This document shows, piece by piece, positions 42,840-52,047 of a stretch of 64,000 nt of DNA. Source of the stretch: Tamaricihabitans halophyticus (GTDB lineage Bacteria; Actinomycetota; Actinomycetes; Mycobacteriales; Pseudonocardiaceae); contig NZ_SLXQ01000001.1 in assembly GCF_004340875.1 (NCBI RefSeq), forward strand, positions 620,001 through 684,000. The letters run 5' to 3'. A model generated the notes under the pieces. That model made no database searches. It saw only the letters and a program-made list of their open reading frames with translations, and was not told the DNA's origin. The position numbers and the translations under genes were made by a program. Within the stretch, counting starts at the first letter, position 1; the number at the start of each line of letters is the position of its first letter.

Positions 42840-45212
42840 ATGCCGGGTTCGCTGCTGGGAAATGAAGTTCGCCGCGTCGAGGATCCAGACCTCCTCCGCG
42901 GTCGCACCACGTATGTCGGCAACCTCGAGGTCGAGGGAATGCTGCACCTCGCCTTCGTCCGCTCGCCGATGGCGCACGCCATGATCGCCAGCATCGACGC
43001 CACCGAAGCCCGCGAGGCACCCGGTGTGGTCGCCGTCTACACCGCCGCCGACCTCGACCTTCCGCAGCTCATCCCATTCGTCCCGGTCAACGCGGATTGC
43101 CCGCGAATGCCGCTGGCCACCGACCGAGTCCGCTTCGTCGGCGACCCGGTCGCCGTCGTCGTCGCGGAAACCGCCGCGGCCGCGAGCGACGCGCTGGAAC
43201 TCATCGAGGTCGACTACGACCCGCTCCCCTCGGCCGTCGATATGGAAGCCGCGCTCGCCCCGGACGCCCCACTCCAGTTCCCCGACTTCGGCTCGAACAT
43301 CGCGATCGGCAACCGACCTGCCGACGACGATGCGCTGGCCGACGCCGACATCGTGATTCGCGCGCGGATCGAGAACCAACGACTGGCCGTGGTGCCGATG
43401 GAAGGCAACGCCGTCGCCGTCCAGCCCGGCGGCCCAGACCAGGACTACGACAGCACGATCCACGTGTCCACCCAGATGCCGCACGGCCTGCGCTCGGCGG
43501 CCGCCAAGATGTTCGGCTGGGACAAGAACCGGGTACGCGTGATCGCCCCACACGTCGGCGGCGGCTTCGGCGGTAAGGCCGGCATCACCGCCGAACACGC
43601 CACGGTCATCGGCGCCGCACACAAGCTCGGGCGGCCAGTCAAGTGGATCGAGACCCGCTCGGAGAACCTACAGGCCATGCCGCACGGTCGGGCACAGGTC
43701 CAGTACGTCGAGCTTGGACTGAAATCCGACGGCACGATCAGCGGAATGCGGGCAAGGGTAATCGGCGACTGCGGCGCCTACGCCGGCTTCGGCGGCGCGC
43801 TCGCCACCAGCTCGACCATGGCCATGTCCCAGGGCGTGTACCAGATCCCGAAGATCAACTACTCCGGCATTGCGGCGATGACCAACACCACCCCGGTCGG
43901 CGCCTTCCGCGGCGCCGGTCGGCCAGAAGCCTCGGCACTGGTGGAACGGATCATCGACATAGCCGCGGCCGAACTCGATATCGACCCGGCTGAGCTGCGG
44001 CGACGCAACTTCATCCGGCCCGACCAGTTCCCGTACAGCACGGTCACCGGAGCCACCTACGACTCCGGCGACTTCGACCGGCCACTCACCGAGGCGCTGC
44101 GGGTCGGTGACTACGACGCGCTGCGCGAAGAACAGCAGCGCCGGATCGACGCGGGTGAACATCTGCTCCTCGGCATCGGGCTGAGCACCTACGTGGAGAT
44201 CACCGGCGGTGGCAGCGGCGAGTACGCCTCGGTACGGATGCGCCCGGACGGCGGCGCCACGATCAGCGTCGGAACCTCCGCGCACGGCCAGGGCCACGCC
44301 ACCTCGTTCGCCATGATCATCGCCGATCAGCTCGGTATCCCGCTCGAATCGGTCGAGTTCGTCCAGTCCGATACCGCGACCGTGCCACGCGGTGGCGGTA
44401 CCGGCGGCTCCCGATCGCTACAGCTCGGCGGCAGCGCGGTCCGCTCAGCGGGCGAACTGGTACTCCAGCGCGCCAGGGAACTCGCCGCCGCGCAGCTGGA
44501 GGCCGACGTCGCCGATGTCGAACTCACCGAGGACGGCCGGATCGGCGTAGCCGGCGTCCCCACCGCGAGCATCAGCTGGGCTGAGCTGGCCAACCTCGCC
44601 GAAGACAGCGGCGAACCGCTGGCCGCGAACACCGATTTCGTTCCCGACGGCGCATCGTTCCCCTTCGGCGCGCACCTGTCCGTCGTCGAAGTGGACACCG
44701 AAACCGGGTTCGTCCGCCCGCTCAGGCATATCGCGGTGGATGACTGCGGCCGGGTGCTCAATCCGATGATCGTGCGCGGCCAGCAGCACGGCGGCGCCAT
44801 CCAGGGCATCGCCCAGACCCTGTGGGAGTCCTTCAACTACGACGAGGACGGCAACCCGGTCACCGGGACACTGGTGGACTACACCATCCCCAGCGCGGCC
44901 GATGTGCCCAACCTGGAGGTTTCAAACACCGAAACACCGGCCCCGGGTAACCCCTTGGGCGCCAAGGGAATCGGCGAGTCAGCCACGGTCGGCTCGACAC
45001 CCGCGGTGCAGAACGCGGTCGTCGACGCGCTGCGCCACCTCGGTGTTCGGCACATCGATATGCCGGCAACACCGCAACGGGTGTGGCGGACCGTCGAAGA
45101 CGCCCGCGCCGGCCGGTTGGCCGACCCGTGGCGGGAGCCGCCGAAGGCCTTCGACACCCTGCCGGTGCGTGGCGACGAAACCAACGCGGACGCCGAAGAA
45201 GCCGTGGTCTGA
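42840..45212 (+). CDS. Molybdenum hydroxylase large subunit (xanthine dehydrogenase/CoxL-like)
   Basis: A 790-residue molybdopterin-binding subunit. It carries the N-terminal domain RRVEDPDLLRGRTTYVGNLE, cofactor-binding HVGGGFGGKAG, the active-site loop GAFRGAGRPEA and the catalytic-Glu region GAKGIGESATVGSTPA. The loop is of form II type (R-G-A-G-R), not the AYRCSFR loop of genuine CO dehydrogenase, so CO oxidation is unlikely. FAD and 2Fe-2S subunits, normally adjacent, are not in the window: it must use partners encoded elsewhere. ATG 42840 starts MPGSLLGNEV. Confidence 0.85.
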   Translation: MPGSLLGNEVRRVEDPDLLRGRTTYVGNLEVEGMLHLAFVRSPMAHAMIASIDATEAREAPGVVAVYTAADLDLPQLIPFVPVNADCPRMPLATDRVRFVGDPVAVVVAETAAAASDALELIEVDYDPLPSAVDMEAALAPDAPLQFPDFGSNIAIGNRPADDDALADADIVIRARIENQRLAVVPMEGNAVAVQPGGPDQDYDSTIHVSTQMPHGLRSAAAKMFGWDKNRVRVIAPHVGGGFGGKAGITAEHATVIGAAHKLGRPVKWIETRSENLQAMPHGRAQVQYVELGLKSDGTISGMRARVIGDCGAYAGFGGALATSSTMAMSQGVYQIPKINYSGIAAMTNTTPVGAFRGAGRPEASALVERIIDIAAAELDIDPAELRRRNFIRPDQFPYSTVTGATYDSGDFDRPLTEALRVGDYDALREEQQRRIDAGEHLLLGIGLSTYVEITGGGSGEYASVRMRPDGGATISVGTSAHGQGHATSFAMIIADQLGIPLESVEFVQSDTATVPRGGGTGGSRSLQLGGSAVRSAGELVLQRARELAAAQLEADVADVELTEDGRIGVAGVPTASISWAELANLAEDSGEPLAANTDFVPDGASFPFGAHLSVVEVDTETGFVRPLRHIAVDDCGRVLNPMIVRGQQHGGAIQGIAQTLWESFNYDEDGNPVTGTLVDYTIPSAADVPNLEVSNTETPAPGNPLGAKGIGESATVGSTPAVQNAVVDALRHLGVRHIDMPATPQRVWRTVEDARAGRLADPWREPPKAFDTLPVRGDETNADAEEAVV

Positions 45213-45276
45213 CCGCTCGGCAGCGTACGGACAGCAACCGCGGCCGGACGGCACACGGGTCAGGCGATGACCGAGG

Positions 45277-45612
45277 TCAGGCGGCACGCGGGGCGTACAT
45301 GATCACCGCGACACCCACCACGCAGATCACCGCGCCCGCGATGTCGTAGCGATCTGGCCGGAAACCGTCGAACAGCATGCCCCAGAGCAGCGACCCCGCG
45401 ACGAAAACACCACCGTAAGCCGCCAGGATGCGGCCGAAATGGGCGTCGGGTTGCAGGGTGGCCACGAAACCGTACGCACCGAGGGCAAGCACCCCGCCAA
45501 GCATCCACAACCAGCCGCGACTCTCCCGAACGCCCTGCCAGACCAGCCAGGCTCCGCCGATCTCCGCTAGCGCGGCGACGCCGAAGAGCAGGATGGAACG
45601 CAATACGGTCAT
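45277..45612 (-). CDS. YnfA/UPF0060 family small membrane protein
   Basis: A 111-residue protein with four hydrophobic helices. It shows [40 protein letters not shown] with YGGVFVAG, and [20 protein letters not shown], all typical of YnfA. The family resembles small multidrug resistance exporters, and some members have been linked to toxic cation export. Monocistronic. Confidence 0.9.
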   Translation of the reverse strand: MTVLRSILLFGVAALAEIGGAWLVWQGVRESRGWLWMLGGVLALGAYGFVATLQPDAHFGRILAAYGGVFVAGSLLWGMLFDGFRPDRYDIAGAVICVVGVAVIMYAPRAA

Positions 45613-45789
45613 TTCGGCAGGCTACGGTCCCCGTCGAGCACCGAGCCGGCCAGGTCACGGCGGGTCTAGTCCACCGGAGTAGATTCCCGGCATGCGGTCA
45701 CCCGGTGACTGGGTGGTACCGGATCAAGGCCGCACGAAGCACAATGCACAGGGGCGTGCGAGCGGCGGCGTCGGGGAGGTGGTGCGACA

Positions 45790-47016
45790 GTGGAAGCGAT
45801 CCTCGCCGATTTGCGTGAGCATTGGCAGATCTACGCGTCGATCCCGTTCATCGCGGCGCTGATCGGCTATATCACCAAGACGCTGGCCATCGAGATGATG
45901 TTCCGGCCGACCGAGTTTCGCGGTATCAAACCGTTCCTCGGCTGGCAGGGCGTGGTACCCCGGCATGTGGAGCGGATGGCCACGGTTGCCGTCGACCTGC
46001 TGACGCAGAACCTGGTGAAACCGCAGGAGCTGTTCTCCCGGCTCGATCCGGATCGGGTGGCCAAGGAACTACACGACCCGATGCTCGAGGTCGTCGAGGA
46101 CATCACCCGCGAGGTGATGGAGCAATACCAGCCGCGAACCTGGGAGCTGCTGCCCGCGGCAGCCCAGCGGATGTTGCTCCGCCAGGTGCAGGCTGAGGCA
46201 CCAAAAATGGTCCGCAAGATCATGGACGAGGTCTCCACCAATATCGACAACGTCCTGGACGTGCGCGATATGGTCGTCACCAACCTGATGCGCGACAAGG
46301 CGTTGACCGCCCGGCTGTTTCGCGAGGTTGGCGCTCCCGAGTTCAAGTTCATCGCGCGTTCCGGGATCTACTTCGGGCTGATTATCGGCGTGGTGCAGGT
46401 TTTTGCCTGGGCGCTGACCAAGAGCCCCTGGGTCATGCCCATCTTCGGCGCGCTCACCGGTTGGCTGACCGACTGGGTGGCGCTCAAAATGATCTTCTAC
46501 CCGAGGGAGCCAAAGCGCATCCTTGGCCTGTTCACCTGGCAGGGCCTGTTCCAGAAGCGCAGGCGCGAGGTGGCAAGGGATTACGGCGATCTCATCGCCA
46601 AGGAAGTGCTGACCATCCGCAACGTGCTCGAAGCCGTCCTCACCGGACCGAAGTCCGACAAGCTGTTCGCCCTTATCCAGCGCCACGTGCAGCGCGCGGT
46701 GGACGAGCAGGCCAGTATCGCGAAACCCTTCGTCGCTTTCGCCGTCGGCAGCAGGCGTTTCCAGGAGATGAAGCGCGCAGCCGCGGCGAAGGTGATCGAG
46801 AAAGTGCCGGACACCATGGCCTACGTCGAGGAATACGCTACCGACGCGCTGGACGTGCGAAACACCATTGTGGACCGGATGCAGCAGCTCAGCCCGATCC
46901 AGTTCGAGGGCTTGCTACGCCCCGCGTTCAAACAGGACGAATGGAAACTGATCATGGCCGGCGCGGTTCTCGGTGGACTGGTCGGTGAGCTACAGGTATT
47001 GCTGCTCCTACACTGA
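45790..47016 (+). CDS. DUF445 family membrane protein, copy 1
   Basis: A 408-residue protein. A hydrophobic N-terminal helix (IPFIAALIGYITKTLAIEMM) is followed by FRGIKPFLGWQGVVPRH, a long charged helical domain, a second membrane pair near residues 190-230 (GIYFGLIIGVVQVFAWAL), and a C-terminal helix AGAVLGGLVGELQVLLLLH. DUF445 proteins are uncharacterised; YheB/YjiN relatives are in this family. It starts at GTG 45790 with GGAGG upstream and is followed 46 bases later by a paralogue. Confidence 0.85.
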   Translation: MEAILADLREHWQIYASIPFIAALIGYITKTLAIEMMFRPTEFRGIKPFLGWQGVVPRHVERMATVAVDLLTQNLVKPQELFSRLDPDRVAKELHDPMLEVVEDITREVMEQYQPRTWELLPAAAQRMLLRQVQAEAPKMVRKIMDEVSTNIDNVLDVRDMVVTNLMRDKALTARLFREVGAPEFKFIARSGIYFGLIIGVVQVFAWALTKSPWVMPIFGALTGWLTDWVALKMIFYPREPKRILGLFTWQGLFQKRRREVARDYGDLIAKEVLTIRNVLEAVLTGPKSDKLFALIQRHVQRAVDEQASIAKPFVAFAVGSRRFQEMKRAAAAKVIEKVPDTMAYVEEYATDALDVRNTIVDRMQQLSPIQFEGLLRPAFKQDEWKLIMAGAVLGGLVGELQVLLLLH

Positions 47017-47062
47017 CGTGATCACCGGTCGGTGAGCACGCGGTAGGAGAGGAGACCGGTAG

Positions 47063-48286
47063 GTGGACGCGATCGCGGCCGACCTCGCGGAGTACTGGTA
47101 CCTCTACCTGGCCATGCCGGTTATCGCGGCGGTCATCGGGTACGTCACGAAACTCGCGGCGATAGAGATGATGTTTCGCCCGTTGCGGTTTCGCGGTATC
47201 AAACCGTTCCTCGGTTGGCAGGGCGTGGTGCCACGGCACGGCGCCCGGATGGCCTCGATCGCCACCGACCTGCTCACCAAACGGTTGATCGATCCGAAGG
47301 AAGTGTTCCTGCGGATCGATCCGGACCAGCTGACCAGGCAGGTGCAGACGCCGCTGCTACGCGCGGTGGACGAGATTGCCAGGGAGGTACTGCAACGCCA
47401 CCACCCCGAGCTGTGGGAGGCGCTGCCGACGCTCGCCCAGGACATGGTCGTCAAACAGGTGCAGGCCGGCACACCGCAGCTGGTCGCCGAGCTGTCCAAG
47501 CGGCTCCGCGACGATATCGACGAGGTGCTCGACGTCCGCGATATGGCGGTCAACACCCTGACCAGGGACCGCGAGCTGCTTGTACGCCTGGTCCGGGAGG
47601 TCTCCCGCCCGGAGATGGCGTTCATCGCGCGTACCGGGATCTACTTCGGCTTCGTACTCGGGATCGTGCAGGCGGTCGTCTGGGGCATCACCAAGGAGCC
47701 GTGGGTGTTGCCGATATTCGGCGGGCTGATCGGGTTGTTCACCGATTGGCTGGCCATCAAGCTGATCTTCCTGCCGCGCCGGCCGGTACGTATCGGTCGA
47801 TTCACCATGCTTGGCAAGTTCCAGCAGCGCAGGCACCAGGTCGCGCGGCAGTACGGCGAGATCATCGCCCGCGAGGTGATGACGGTGCCGAATATCGTGC
47901 AGGCGATCCTGCACGGCCCGCATTCCGACCGGGTCGTGGCCATGGTGCAGAACCTGGTGCAGCAGTCCATCGACCGGCAGCTGGCCTTCGCGAAACCGGT
48001 TGTCGCGGTCACGCTCGGCAGTAAGCGACTTCAGGAGATCAAACGCTCGGCCACGGTGCGCGCGCTGGATGCGGTGCCGAGCACCGTGCGGCATGCGGAG
48101 GATTACCTGACCGAGGCGATGGATATCGCACACATGATCTCCGAGCGCATGCTGCGGCTGACTCCCGAGGAGTACGAGGGGCTGCTGCGCCCGGCGTTCC
48201 GGCAGGACGAGTGGAAGCTGATTACGGTGGGTGCACTGATCGGCTTCGCGATCGGCGAGCTCCAGGTATTGCTGCTACTCCACTAG
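47063..48286 (+). CDS. DUF445 family membrane protein, copy 2
   Basis: A 407-residue paralogue of the preceding gene with the same layout: GYVTKLAAIEMMFRPLRFRG, GIKPFLGWQGVVPRHG, GIYFGFVLGIVQAVVWGITK and the ending AIGELQVLLLLH. The two clearly arose by tandem duplication but differ throughout, so the event is old. GTG start at 47063 with AGGAGAGGAG upstream. They may form a hetero-oligomer. Function unknown. Confidence 0.85.
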   Translation: MDAIAADLAEYWYLYLAMPVIAAVIGYVTKLAAIEMMFRPLRFRGIKPFLGWQGVVPRHGARMASIATDLLTKRLIDPKEVFLRIDPDQLTRQVQTPLLRAVDEIAREVLQRHHPELWEALPTLAQDMVVKQVQAGTPQLVAELSKRLRDDIDEVLDVRDMAVNTLTRDRELLVRLVREVSRPEMAFIARTGIYFGFVLGIVQAVVWGITKEPWVLPIFGGLIGLFTDWLAIKLIFLPRRPVRIGRFTMLGKFQQRRHQVARQYGEIIAREVMTVPNIVQAILHGPHSDRVVAMVQNLVQQSIDRQLAFAKPVVAVTLGSKRLQEIKRSATVRALDAVPSTVRHAEDYLTEAMDIAHMISERMLRLTPEEYEGLLRPAFRQDEWKLITVGALIGFAIGELQVLLLLH

Positions 48287-48320
48287 CGCCGGCGCGAGCA
48301 CACTCCGTTACCGCGTCCCG

Positions 48321-48387
48321 GGATCGCAATCTTTAGGGATCTTGCGGTCACGGGGTGTGATCGCGTTCTTTAAGGTTAGCGAGCCTA
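48321..48387. repeat. Composite dispersed repeat (units A and B) between convergent genes
   Basis: Unit A (48321-48348, reverse complement of 2844-2871) and unit B (about 48361-48387, CTCGCTAACCTTAAAGAACG on the minus strand) lie in tandem between the DUF445 stop and the TRIC stop. A diverged copy of the same composite, with identical 48-base spacing and 37 of 48 positions matching by my count, is at 55197-55248. Confidence 0.7.
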
Positions 48388-48996
48388 GCCGCGCAACCTC
48401 GGCAGGCTGGGCATCCGGAGCTTGAAGATCATCGACACCAGGCGCAGGCCGAACACCAGCACGATCGCGAGCACCGCGTTCAGCGTCGCCGGCGCCCCGA
48501 ACTGATCGAGTACGACGTAAAGCACCGAACCGGCAAGCGCGGCGATCGCGTAGATGTCCTCGCGCAGCAGCAGCGGTAGCTCATCGCACAGGATGTCCCT
48601 GATCACCTCCCCGGTCGCGCCGGTGATCACGCCCATCATCAGCACGGCGGGCGTCGCGATCCCGGCTGCCAGCGCCGCCTGCGTGCCAATCACGGTGACG
48701 ACGGCCAGCCCAAGCGCGTCGACTACGTACAGTGCGCGCACCGGCGGCCGGAAGAACCGGATATAGACCAGCGTGCCCACCCCCGCCGCCAGGATCACCG
48801 TCAACAGCAGCTCATCCTGCGTCCAGTAGAGCGGCCGCCTGTCCAGCAGCAGATCCCGCAGGGTGCCGCCGGAAAGCGCGGCGATAAACGCGAGCACGAT
48901 GCCGCCGAACAGGTCCATCCGTGCCCTTGCCGCGGCAAGCACCCCGCTGACCGCGAAGGAGGCCACGCCGATCAGGTACAACACGTAGAGCACCAC
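48385..48996 (-). CDS. TRIC cation channel family protein (UPF0126)
   Basis: A 203-residue membrane protein with two copies of a three-helix unit. Signatures are FAVSGVLAAARARMDLFGGI with GGTLRDLLLDRRPLYW in the first, and GTQAALAAGIATPAVLMMGV with GATGEVIRDILCDELPLLLR in the second. Prokaryotic TRIC proteins form trimeric K+/monovalent cation channels. Length is normal. Convergent with the DUF445 pair. Confidence 0.9.
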   Translation of the reverse strand: MVLYVLYLIGVASFAVSGVLAAARARMDLFGGIVLAFIAALSGGTLRDLLLDRRPLYWTQDELLLTVILAAGVGTLVYIRFFRPPVRALYVVDALGLAVVTVIGTQAALAAGIATPAVLMMGVITGATGEVIRDILCDELPLLLREDIYAIAALAGSVLYVVLDQFGAPATLNAVLAIVLVFGLRLVSMIFKLRMPSLPRLRG

Positions 48997-49086
48997 CGCG
49001 GCATTATGCGGGCGCCGGCACGGCCGCGCCGGGCGATTTACCGAGTTCGCCGCGAATGGCCCACTCGTACGGGCTACGGTGGGTCG

Positions 49087-50400
49087 GTGTCCGCGAACCC
49101 CCCGCCGCCCGCAGGCGAGCTACCGGCGGTGCACGAGGCGTGGTTGCCTCGCGAGCACTCCCTGCACCGACCACGGCACGGCCGTCGCCAACTCACCGCG
49201 CTGATCTGTGCGTTGGTGTTCTTCACGACACCGGCCATCCTCTGGGTCTTCGGCGTTCGCGCTGGCGAGATCGAGAACCACAAACTGGCCAGCTTCCCCA
49301 GCCTCGCGGACGGCTGGGGCGTGTTCACCGACCTTCCCGCATGGGCAACCGATCACCTGGTGTTTCGCGGCGCGGCGATCCAGGCCGCGGACGACATCTC
49401 CCAGTTCTTCTTCGGCGAGCGCGCACCGCTGGACCAGAACAGCAGTCCAACCGGACCGCTGCCGGGCACCGCGGGACAACCCGACCAGCAGGACACCGAT
49501 GGCGACGCGGAGCCACCGCTGACCAGCAACCAGCGGGTGATCGTCGGCAAGGACGAATGGCTGTTCTTCGGCAATGACATCGAAGCCAAATGCTCCCCCG
49601 CCCGCCCGCTTGCCGAATCCATCGCGCAGCTGAACAAGTTGCGCGGCGCGGTCACCGAGTCCGGCCGCGAGTTCGTCCTCGCGGTAAGCCCGGACAAGAG
49701 CACCATGGTTTCCGACCAGCTGCCGGACAGTTTCACCGGCCAGGACTGCGCGGAGAAGGTCACCCACGAGCTGTGGCCGGCGGCGGTGAACGAAGCCGGC
49801 TCGCTCGACCTACGGCCCGCGTTGAACCGCGAGGCCGAACGGCTGAACCGGCCGGTTTACTTCAAGCAGGACTCACACTGGTCCGATGAGGGCAGCCTGC
49901 AGCTGACCAGGACGCTCGCCGAGACGATCGAGCCGAAGAGCACGGAAACCTGGCGTACACCACGCTCCGGTTACCGTACGACCACCGCCGACCTGACGGT
50001 GATGCTCGGCCGCCCCGAGGAGCGCACCGGCGCGACGTATGAGCTGCGCACCGAAGGGCTGATGGACCGCAGCACGAACGGGGCGGGCGATCTCCGCCAG
50101 CCGGTGCACCGTAAATCCACCCCGGGCATCGGCACCGTGGACAAGCAGACCTCGATCATCGGCGATTCGTTCACCGTGGTCAGCTCGCGCTACCTGCAGG
50201 GCGCGTTCACCGACCTGACGCTGATGCACTACAACTCGATCACCGATCAACCGCGGCGTGTGGTGGACGAGTTCGCGAAGTCCGAGGTCGTCGTCGTACA
50301 GATCGTGGAGCGCAGCCTGGCCGCGGGCAACGCGCCGATTCTGGACGACGGCTTCATCAACCGGACACGGGAAACGCTTGCGGCTCAGCCGATTCGCTGA
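49087..50400 (+). CDS. AlgX/AlgJ-like SGNH acetyltransferase-type protein
   Basis: A 437-residue protein with one membrane helix (QLTALICALVFFTTPAILWV, about 40-60) and an extracytoplasmic SGNH-like domain. It shows VIVGKDEWLFFGNDIEAKC, KLRGAVTESGREFVLAVSPDK, the Asp-x-x-His motif in YFKQDSHWSDEGSLQLT and Ser in SIIGDSFTV. AlgX/AlgJ proteins put acetyl groups on polysaccharides using acetyl donated through an MBOAT protein. The only MBOAT here is 18.5 kb away at 29125. GTG start 49087 (VSANPPPP). Its 3' end overlaps the convergent zinc permease gene by 44 bases. Confidence 0.8.
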   Translation: MSANPPPPAGELPAVHEAWLPREHSLHRPRHGRRQLTALICALVFFTTPAILWVFGVRAGEIENHKLASFPSLADGWGVFTDLPAWATDHLVFRGAAIQAADDISQFFFGERAPLDQNSSPTGPLPGTAGQPDQQDTDGDAEPPLTSNQRVIVGKDEWLFFGNDIEAKCSPARPLAESIAQLNKLRGAVTESGREFVLAVSPDKSTMVSDQLPDSFTGQDCAEKVTHELWPAAVNEAGSLDLRPALNREAERLNRPVYFKQDSHWSDEGSLQLTRTLAETIEPKSTETWRTPRSGYRTTTADLTVMLGRPEERTGATYELRTEGLMDRSTNGAGDLRQPVHRKSTPGIGTVDKQTSIIGDSFTVVSSRYLQGAFTDLTLMHYNSITDQPRRVVDEFAKSEVVVVQIVERSLAAGNAPILDDGFINRTRETLAAQPIR

Positions 50401-51229
50401 TCCGTCTGGTACGCGCGCGCCACCAGGCATAGACCCGGCAGACCACGTAGATCACGAACGAGATACCGGTGACGAAGGCGCTCACCGGTACCCCCGGCGC
50501 GAGCGAAAGCACGATGCCACCGAGCATCGCGGTCTCCGCGAAAAGCACCGCCAGCAGGGTCGCGCGCAACGGGCTCGCGGTCACCCGGCACGCCGCGGCG
50601 GCCGGGGTGATCAACAGCGCCAGCACCAACAGGGCGCCCACGGTCAGTACGCCCATCGCCGAAGCGATCCCGATCAGCACCGCGAAGATCGGCGCGAGCA
50701 CTTTGGCCGGCACCCCGCGCGCGATGGCGACATCCTGATCCACGCTGGCGAACAGCAGCGGCCGGTAGATCACCGCGAGCACGGCGAGCACCAGAATGCC
50801 CGCGCCAACCATGAAGATCAGATTCGTCGAATCCACCGCGGTGATCTGCCCAACGAGCAGACCGAACTTGTTCGAAGCCCTACCCGGATAGAGCCACAAC
50901 AGGAATACCCCGACGCCGAGCCCGAACGCGAGCACCGCGCCGATCACCGAATCCCGGTCCGACTCCCGCTGCCCGAGCAGTCCGAGCAGCAGGGCGGCGA
51001 CGATCGCGCCGGCCAGCGCCCCATAGCCGAGGCCAACCCCAAGCAGCAGCGCGGCGGCGCCGCCGGTAAAGGCCAGCTCGCTGGTGCCGTGTACCGCGAA
51101 GGACATCCTGCGGGTGACCACAAGCGGCCCGAGCACCCCGGCGATCAACGCGACGATCGCCCCCGCGAGTAGTGCTTCCTGCACAAAGGACATGCCGAGC
51201 AGCGTCGCGGTCAACTCGAAGTCGAACAT
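50357..51229 (-). CDS. znuB: Zinc/manganese ABC transporter permease (ZnuB-like)
   Basis: A 290-residue permease with about 8 hydrophobic helices of the ABC-3 family. It shows LVVTRRMSFAVHGTSELAFT with GGAAALLLGVGLGYG, and KVLAPIFAVLIGIASAMGVL with TVGALLVLALLITPAAAA. The ATG at 51229 (MFDFELTATLLGM) lies just after the stop of the ATPase gene. Last gene of a three-gene importer operon. Its tail overlaps the convergent AlgX-like gene. Confidence 0.9.
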   Translation of the reverse strand: MFDFELTATLLGMSFVQEALLAGAIVALIAGVLGPLVVTRRMSFAVHGTSELAFTGGAAALLLGVGLGYGALAGAIVAALLLGLLGQRESDRDSVIGAVLAFGLGVGVFLLWLYPGRASNKFGLLVGQITAVDSTNLIFMVGAGILVLAVLAVIYRPLLFASVDQDVAIARGVPAKVLAPIFAVLIGIASAMGVLTVGALLVLALLITPAAAACRVTASPLRATLLAVLFAETAMLGGIVLSLAPGVPVSAFVTGISFVIYVVCRVYAWWRARTRRISESAEPQAFPVSG

Positions 51230-51231
51230 GT

Positions 51232-52047
51232 TCAGTGCCCCGCCGCGTGCTCGAGATGATGTGGTTCGTCCTCGCACAGCGCGACCCTGGCGCCGGCGAC
51301 ATGGATCTGGTCGGCGACCCTGATCACCTCGACGCGCGTCCCGTAAAGCTCGGAAAGCGTAGCCGAGGTAAGCACTTCGTCAGGTGTGCCGATCCGGAAT
51401 CGTCCACCAACTAGATAAAGTAGACGATCCACATAGGACAATATCGGGTTGATCTCGTGGGTGACGAAAAGTACCGCGGTACCCGCTTCGGTGCGCCTAC
51501 GGTCGATCAGCTCGCTGACCAGTCGCTGATGGGCGAGATCCAGCGAAAGCAAGGGCTCGTCGCAGAGCAGCACGTCCGGTTCGCCGACCAGTGCCTGCGC
51601 CACCCGTAGTCGCTGCTGCTCCCCACCGGAAAGCTGACCGAGCGGCTTGCCGGCATAGGCGCTCGCGCCCACCGCGTCGACGGCTTCGGCAACCCGCTGT
51701 TTGCGCTGCTTTCGCCCGCGTAGCCCGATTCCCCACCGGTGCCCGTCCAGGCCGAGCGCGACAAGGTCGGTGCCGCGCAGCGCCAGCCCGGTGTCCATGG
51801 CGCGCTGCTGCGGGATATAACCGATCCGATCATTGCCCTGACCGGCCGCGAAACCGGCGACTCGCACCGTTCCCGCGCTCAGCGCCTGGGTACCGAGCAG
51901 CACCCGCAGCAGGCTCGTCTTACCGGAACCGTTCGGCCCGAGCACGGCAAGGAACTCGCCCGGCTCGACGGCCAGCTCGAGGTCCTGCCACAGCACCCGC
52001 TGCCCGTAGGCAAGCCGCGCCGCGTGTAGCGATATCGCCGCCGTCAT
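51232..52047 (-). CDS. znuC: Zinc/manganese ABC transporter ATP-binding protein (ZnuC-like)
   Basis: A 271-residue ATPase with Walker A LGPNGSGKTSLLR, Q-loop YIPQQRAMD, signature LSGGEQQRLRVAQAL, Walker B DVLLCDEPLLSLDL and switch His in VLFVTHEINP. The ATG overlaps the stop of the binding-protein gene by 4 bases. The C-terminus ends in a His-containing tail (EDEPHHLEHAAGH) that might sense metal. Confidence 0.92.
   Translation of the reverse strand: MTAAISLHAARLAYGQRVLWQDLELAVEPGEFLAVLGPNGSGKTSLLRVLLGTQALSAGTVRVAGFAAGQGNDRIGYIPQQRAMDTGLALRGTDLVALGLDGHRWGIGLRGRKQRKQRVAEAVDAVGASAYAGKPLGQLSGGEQQRLRVAQALVGEPDVLLCDEPLLSLDLAHQRLVSELIDRRRTEAGTAVLFVTHEINPILSYVDRLLYLVGGRFRIGTPDEVLTSATLSELYGTRVEVIRVADQIHVAGARVALCEDEPHHLEHAAGH

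Noticed and set aside
42840-45212. CoxL / aerobic CO dehydrogenase
   Set aside because: The active-site loop reads GAFRGAGR, not AYRCSFR, and coxM and coxS are absent.
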